64,000 nucleotides of DNA from Chloranthus sessilifolius (taxonomy: Eukaryota > Streptophyta > Magnoliopsida > Chloranthales > Chloranthaceae), in assembly GCA_021018995.1 (NCBI GenBank), contig CM037591.1, forward strand, positions 66,739,901-66,803,900. The letters are read 5' to 3'. Positions 58,657 to 64,000 of this stretch are shown here, piece by piece. Every line of letters begins with the position of its first letter. Position 1 is the stretch's first letter. A model generated the notes under the pieces. It searched no databases. It was not told the origin of the DNA and saw only the letters and a program-made list of their open reading frames with translations. The position numbers were made by a program, and so were the translations under genes.

Positions 58657-59855
58657 ATGGATGGAGTTTTGAAAGATTATGATTGCTCGATTCGGTCATC
58701 CAGAAAGGCAAATGTCGTTGCTGATGCTCTCAGTAGAAGGTCTTCAGCTCAGTTATCACATCTTGTGAGCCGGATTCAGCGATGGAAGCTATTGGAAGAT
58801 ATGGCTTTGGGCAGCTCACGGTTTGATGTAAAAGGCTCGGGAGCATTGATGGCTACTCTTGTACTACGCCCTACGCTCTTCGAGAATATTAGAAAGCTTC
58901 AGATGACCGATGATGAGCTGATGGCAATTAGACGAGATGTCGAGAATGGCAGTAAGAAGGATTTCTCCATTCGAGCAGATGGAACCTTGTTGTTTCGTGA
59001 CCGTGTATGTGTACCGACAAGCTTAGAGCTTCGGGACACTATTCTAGAAGAGGCTCACAAATCCATGTATGCCATACATCCTGGTAGCACCAAGATGTAT
59101 CAGGACTTGATGAAGAGTTTCTGGTGGCGAGGTTTGAAACGCGACGTCGCTGAGTACGTATCGCGGTGCCTGGTTTGTCAGCAGGTTAAGGTTGATCATC
59201 AGAATCCAGCAGGGTTATTACAGCCTTTACCTGTGCCTGAATGGAAATGGGAAGCCATTTCGATGGACTTCATCTTAGGTTTGCCGAAAACACTGAGGAA
59301 AAACAATGCCATTTGGGTTATTGTCGATCGGCTGACCAAATCTGCTCATTTCCTGCCATACAATACATTATCTGACTAGTAGACTTGCGTAATTATACTT
59401 GAAGGAGATTGTTAGATCGCATGGGATACGCTAGTATTGTGTCGAGAGACCCGTTGTTTACTTCACACTTTTGGAAAAATTTCGTGAGGGAATGGGTTCT
59501 CGTCTTGACTTTAGTTCTGCATTTCACCCACAGACGGATGGCCAGACTGAGCGAGTGAATCAGATTATTGAGGACATGTTGAGAGCTTGCATGTTGGATT
59601 TTCACGGGTCATGGGACCAACACTTGCCTTTGATTGAGTTCGCCTATAACAATAGCCTAGCATTGGTATGGCTTGAGGTTTTATATATGGGAGACTGTCG
59701 ATCGCCGTTAAACCGGGAAGAAGTGGGTGAGAAGCTCATTATTGACCAGATAGTTGAGCGCAACCGAGACAGTTGTTGATACGACGCGACTACGAGTAGC
59801 TCAAAGTCGTCAAAAGAGCTACGCTGATCTCAAGAGGCGACACGTGGATTTTGAG
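58657..59855 (+). pseudogene. Integrase of element 2
   Basis: Opens with [20 protein letters not shown] (end of RNase H), then the zinc finger [18 protein letters not shown] and RCLVCQQVK, and the first catalytic Asp in [13 protein letters not shown] (about 59268). A stop at 59377 and a frameshift cut the region near the second Asp, where SRDPLFTSHFWKNF is read with a base missing at the usual D-R-D. The third block is TDGQTERVNQIIEDMLR (about 59533) with its Glu. LPLIEFAYNNS and an HVDFE end at the predicted intron follow. Integrase would insert the cDNA. Confidence 0.87.
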
Positions 59856-59935
59856 GTAGTTAACTGCCTTAAAATGTATTTTTCACTTGGTATATAGTCC
59901 ATGTGCTGATTTACACTAATAATTAATATATTCGG
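59856..59935 (+). other. Predicted intron B, element 2 (integrase C-terminus)
   Basis: It starts GTAGTTAACT, contains CACTAAT (59914-59920), and ends at ATTCGG where an AG acceptor would be expected. The adjoining sequence resumes with VFVRISPTKA. The AG may have been lost to the CAG/CTG error type seen elsewhere in this window. The position matches element 1 to within a base or so. Confidence 0.45.
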
Positions 59936-60356
59936 GTTGGCGCGTATGTCTTTGTTCGGATTTCGCCTACGAAAGCCGTTAAGAGGGTCGGAAAGCGAGG
60001 AGAGTTGAGTCCTAGGTACGTTGGGCCTTTTGAAATTTTAGGTTTTAGCCGGAGAGGTTGCATATCGAGTGGCGCTACCGCCGCAATTGTCTAGCATGCA
60101 CAATGTCTTTCATGTTTCGATGCTCCGTCGATACATACGTGACCCGACTCACGTGCTTGATTACTAACCCATCGAGCTTCAGGATGGTTTGAAGGTGATT
60201 GAGGACCCGATTCAGATTTTGGATCGCAAGGAGCAGATCCTACGCACTAAAAGGATTCCTTTGGTTCTTGTACAATGGCGGAATCACACACCGGAGGAAG
60301 CCACTTGGGAGCGTGAAGCTGAGCTCCGGGACCAATTTCCGAGCCTATTTGCTTGA
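59936..60356 (+). pseudogene. Integrase C-terminus and chromodomain of element 2
   Basis: Readable blocks are VFVRISPTKAVKRVGKRGEL, SPRYVGPFEILG, VALPPQLSSMHNVFHVSMLR and RYIRDPTHVLDY. The chromodomain follows: PIQILDRKEQILR, IPLVLVQWRNHTPEEATWER and FPSLFA with stop TGA at 60354-60356. One frameshift lies near 60045 and one stop after VLDY (60167). The C-terminal chromodomain is the defining chromovirus trait. Confidence 0.85.
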
Positions 60357-61857
60357 ATTTTTTTCATTTTGTGTGGACTGTATGATATTTTCCAGTTATA
60401 TGTAATCATTTGGTTATATATATCAATATTACTGTCATTATTGGTTTTATATAGAAATATAAAATGATTTCTGTGAGAACTTGTGGCTGATCACGTTATT
60501 TTATGCGTCGGTCCGTATAAAAGTCCCTCACTTATGGACATCAGAATAATTTTTGGGACCTTAGACCAAATTCTGGTGTGTTATGGTCTGTCATGATCAA
60601 AATCTGCTGTCATGATCAAAATCTGCTGTCATGATCTGATCTGCTGCCATTTGCCCTTGCTACTGCTGCCATGATCTGAGTTCATGATTGGGATACAACG
60701 GGCTCAAACTAGGTCCATTTAGACCCACAGATCAATTATAGATTTCAAAATTTTTGTCCATTTTGAAAATTTCCGATGTGTTAAACATACTCAGGTGTGT
60801 CAAAAAAAAAAAAAAAAATAAATTTCAGGTGTGTTAAAACAATTTAGGTGTGTTAAAATTTCAGGTGTGTTAAAAATTTCAGGTGTGTTGCAAATTTTTT
60901 TTCAGCCTGAGCACATTGTTGGTTTATTTTCCTAAACTGTCATAGGTCAAGCTTTATTAACACTTTATGCCCGAGAAACATTGCGAGTAATCTGAGGGTA
61001 GGTGGATTTATGATGAAACATTTGTGGCGATTTGACCACAAATGATAGGGTTGGTGCACTTCATTTATGATGAGGTTACATCATGGGTGATTGCTCAAAA
61101 TTCCAGAGGTTTAAACTCTCGCGAGGTCGGTGTTTTAAGTCACAGCAGAAGGCTTTCATGCGAGGGGGCTTTTAGCTCATGGGTTGTGTAGCTTGCAGCT
61201 CTATTGGGTTTTTGGGCCTGTATTTTTTTATATACAGCCTGGTTTTTCTGCCCACTCTACGCAGCCCACCCCACAAGCCACACAGCCACCTACTCAGTTG
61301 GCTCCACCACCCCCACACCCACTTTCTGACCTGTGTCCCCTCCAATCTGGGAGCAACCCCATCATTTTTGGGGCATGTATTTATTTTCTTATTGCATGCA
61401 TTATCTTGCAACCTGGTGGTTCTAACTTTTGCCTTTCCATCTATATTTTCTGTTTTGGCTCTGTTTTGCTAGTTTTGTTTGTTCGGTGAGTACACTGTTG
61501 GCTATGAATTCTGTTAGCACCTTCTGGCTTTTTGTTGGCCTGTTACATTTCCGTGTGTGGGCCTGTCCCTTCAGTTCTATATCTATTTTGTGGTGAGATC
61601 CTTGTTTGTTTAGTTCTTTTTGTGTGTTGCTTTTCTACGTCATGGTGTGACGGTTTCCCGGCACGTGACACTCGGGGTGGGCATCCATGTACGGATGCAA
61701 CCCACTATGGCCCCTTCAGTGCCACATGTAGTACATCCATGTTATTACGGATTTCATCCTTGACTTCTGTGAGACCATCGTGACGCGGCACCTTGTTTCT
61801 GTTTCGTTTCCTTTTTGTGGTGTGTGTTGTCTTCAATTTTCGAGGACGAAAATTCCT
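60357..61857 (+). other. 3' untranslated region of element 2
   Basis: No supported gene. It holds a 20-base tandem repeat around GTCATGATCAAAATCTGCT (60592-60650) and a TTTCAGGTGTGTTAAAA repeat with a poly-A run (60790-60890). A Pro-rich frame (PPTQLAPPPPHPLSDLCP near 61280-61335) has no homology I recognise. The palindrome AATTTTCGAGGACGAAAATT lies at 61835-61854. Confidence 0.6.
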
Positions 61858-61870
61858 AAGGAGGGGTGAA
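61858..61870 (+). other. Polypurine tract of element 2
   Basis: AAGGAGGGGTGAA directly precedes the 3' LTR. Confidence 0.85.
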
Positions 61871-63485
61871 TGTAATATCCCTGATATTTTCGGCATATTT
61901 TCGTTTACCTTGGTAAGCGTGCCCGGAAAATACTGTAAAATATTTTTGGACTTTTGGTAAGCTAAGGCTATGGTAAGACTAATGGCCAAAGGATTTGGTC
62001 TCGAGAGGTGTGCAAGTCATGAAATCGATGACTTATACTATTGGGTTGGTGTTGGTGGTTAACACCAGATATGTTCTCAACTTAAGTGGATAATTTGCAA
62101 ATACAAAAAAAATCTAGATATTATAGTTGCTTAGGTTTGATTATAAGAGAGAGAGAGTGCAAGAGAAGATTAACTCTCCCGCTCTCATTGGAATTTAAGC
62201 TTCTAAAGACCTTGCTCGTTTGATCCTAGATCTAGAGAGATTGAGACCTCCTCTTCACATCTCAACCATTGATTAGCTTTGAAATTGTCTTAGGATCAGT
62301 TTGATATATTGAAAGAGAAGAGTGATGTGGAGAGTGAGAAGATCTGTGTGATCTGATGGCTGTGGTCGTTTCTTTATGATGGACTGAAGTGAAAATCTGA
62401 ACCATGGAACTTGGAGCTTGGAGCTTGGAATCGAGAGTTTAAACTACAAGAGGTAGGTCGATGGCCACAAATTCTGTTTATGTTTTGTACAGATTTTTCC
62501 CATTTTTGGGACTGATGTGCAGTTTTGAATTCAAGGGTCGAAATTGAATTCGACCATCGAATTTTAGATTTGACCCACAAATTCTGTTTCTGTCCTGTTT
62601 TTGGCATTCAGAATTTTTATTGGATTTTTAATCCGCAAGTTTTAGTTTGATTTTTTGGTCTTATATTAACACTGAAAGTGTTAATATATGTAGGTTTTGA
62701 CTGTTGGGAGTCCTTGGTGAGGACTGTTTATGCGTGATTTTTGAAGCTCTTTGTTAAGGTAGGGGAACCCTACACATTATTTGTATTTTATTATAAGTAG
62801 GGACTGTTTTGACTATTTCGCTTGAGAAGCATTTATTTGAAATCTGTTATGGACATCAGAAGTAAAAAAAAAAAAAAAAAACTCAGAGTGTATGACACAA
62901 ATCTAAAAATTTGGATACTTTGCCAAAATTAAGAACTTTGTAATTCGAACCTCAGAACCTTAGTTAATCTTTGAATCAGACCTTTGAATCAGAACTTTGA
63001 AAAATCAGTATATGATATGAATAATAAGCCTTGATATGTGTTAGCATTTGCATTTGATTTGAGGTACGTCAGAACGATGCCCTAGATTCTACCAACCGTG
63101 TTGACGGTATAACTTTGGCGCAAGTTTCCCTCATAGCGTAGGGGCTTGTTGCATTCAGAAAAAGGGTTCATGAACGACGATGGTCAGTAGGGTCTTCCTA
63201 TCGGTATACACTTTGCTCTCATGTTATAGGAATTTGAGAGATATAATTAAGTTATAAATTTAAGACAAGAAGCATACTAATTCAGAAGATTTTCGAACAC
63301 ATCAGATTTATGTATTCAGTTTTAACTCAAGATTAGAACTGGAGATTTCGTTTGCAAAGCATCATTTGAAAACCATATTTGATCCGAATTCTGTCTTTTG
63401 AAAACCTTTACTTATAATGAAATGCAAATAGATTTGTTTCCTCTATTGGGCTTTGCTGTTAGCTCACCCTCGACTATACGTCACA

Positions 63486-63581
63486 GGTGCTGAGACTGAT
63501 TTGGGATCTGAGGATTTGGAGGATTCTGATTATATTCCTGAGGAGGAATTAGACTTGCCTGCTGAGGAGTTCTTCCCTTGA
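63486..63581 (+). CDS. Acidic mini-ORF in element 2 3' LTR
   Basis: After GACTATACGTCACAG the frame reads GAETDLGSEDLEDSDYIPEE and then LDLPAEEFFP with stop TGA; 32 codons including the stop. The counterpart in the 5' LTR (about 55004-55100) is broken by one-base differences at CTG/CAG-like sites. It shares pattern and length with the element 1 mini-ORF. No in-frame ATG. Confidence 0.5.
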   Translation, partial: GAETDLGSEDLEDSDYIPEEELDLPAEEFFP

Positions 63582-63699
63582 CCTTTAGATCCTGTATTTT
63601 GGTATTTTGTCTGAATATTGTTTTGAATATTGGGCCCTAGGCCTTATTTTGTTCTTTTTTATATCACTTGAGGAACCATCATCGGGAACCATTAGTTTA

Positions 63700-63720
63700 G
63701 GTGTTGGATTGGCCATCACC
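63700..63720 (+). promoter_or_regulatory. LTR hairpin (element 2, 3' LTR)
   Basis: The same GGTGTTGG / CCATCACC stem as in the 5' LTR. Confidence 0.6.
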
Positions 63721-63921
63721 GGTGGTTCCTTTTGGTTCCTCATTGTGATAGATTTGTTATTACAAGCTTTTGAATTATGAATTATCTCTGCTTTGCCTCT
63801 GTTTTAGATCATTGTTATGTGTCGGCCTCTGTTTGAATACGGCTTATTGAGAAATCAATAAGTTGATGAACCAGCCTTTCCTATACCGTAAGGATTGGAA
63901 AAGTCAGGTCGTCACACTTCT

Positions 63922-64000
63922 TATTCTAGAGATCTTCTAATTCAGTACATAGCAGTAATAACTCTCACTCACTGAGCAGCAGCAGCAGATAGCAGCGGGA
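63922..64000. other. Right flank of element 2
   Basis: Unique DNA after the target duplication, ending in a short CAG run (GAGCAGCAGCAGCAG). Too short to classify. Confidence 0.5.

Larger units (their letters stand above)
53108..63916 (+). mobile_element. Element 2: Tekay/Del-like chromovirus, full length
   Basis: LTRs 53108-55426 and 61871-63916; exact target duplication CTTCT (53103-53107 and 63917-63921). In order: tRNA-iMet primer site, gag, predicted intron A, protease, RT, RNase H, integrase, predicted intron B, chromodomain, 3' UTR with short tandem repeats, purine tract. Clade evidence: basic gag start MPPRFRGRGRG, long LTRs, C-terminal chromodomain. It has fewer stops than element 1 and keeps the RT catalytic Asp residues, so it is probably younger, but several frameshifts remain. 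Some of those lie at CTG/CAG-like sites and could be sequencing artefacts. No other element has inserted into it. Confidence 0.93.
61871..63916 (+). repeat. 3' LTR of element 2
   Basis: Starts TGTAATATCCCTG and ends AGGTCGTCACA, followed by CTTCT. It lacks the 289-base duplication found in the 5' LTR; otherwise it is very similar. Confidence 0.95.

Noticed and set aside
61184..61489. Pro-rich frame of 101 codons in the 3' UTR of element 2
   Set aside because: Several overlapping frames are open, no motif is present and the composition explains the openness; no support for a gene.

Overview
The window is AT-rich plant nuclear DNA and almost all of it is transposable elements. The signs of a plant are Ty3/gypsy LTR retrotransposons of two plant lineages (chromodomain-bearing Tekay/Del-like elements and an Athila-like element), a MuDR-like (MULE) transposase relic, CTAAT branch points with plant-style introns, and one relic exon of a type II vacuolar H+-pyrophosphatase. 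No intact cellular gene, rRNA, tRNA or CRISPR array is visible. The species cannot be named from the sequence. || Layout. 1-8.8 kb: mostly unique DNA with a small non-autonomous LTR element (1382-3923), the H+-PPase relic (4877-5062), one unidentified candidate exon (7123-7215) and a TA microsatellite. 8842-50245: a Tekay-like chromovirus (element 1, TSD ATACG) that landed just upstream of a MULE transposase relic (50381-52100) and was then invaded repeatedly. A reverse-oriented solo LTR (11009-13461, TSD AATGC) sits in its 5' LTR. A solo LTR of another family (element 3, 16308-33311, TSD GATTC) sits in its pol gene, and that solo LTR carries a complete minus-strand Athila-like element (element 4, 17843-31950, TSD GTGTG). 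A third, internally deleted chromovirus-like element (element 5, 37266-46764, minus strand, near-matching TSD) interrupts an extra ORF downstream of pol. 53108-63916: a second complete Tekay-like element (element 2, TSD CTTCT), from the family that supplied the solo LTR in element 1. || How the parts work. Elements 1 and 2 carry gag, protease, RT, RNase H, integrase and a C-terminal chromodomain between long LTRs, with tRNA-iMet primer sites and purine-rich tracts. Both appear to carry two short spliceosomal introns, one at the gag/protease boundary and one in the integrase C-terminus, at matching positions; element 5 has the same gag-end donor. Retention of the first intron would end translation just after Gag, and splicing would give Gag-Pol. 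Their otherwise divergent LTRs share a module: a CGACTATACGTCACAG-like block ending in a splice-acceptor-like AG, a short acidic ORF, and a hairpin with compensatory changes. This set of features is the best candidate for an undescribed system in the window. || Caution: paired LTRs and internal duplicates differ repeatedly at CAG/CTG sites (often the middle base is missing), which looks like base-calling error at methylated CHG sites. Some frameshifts may therefore not be real. CAG-to-TAG nonsense changes suggest real decay by deamination as well.
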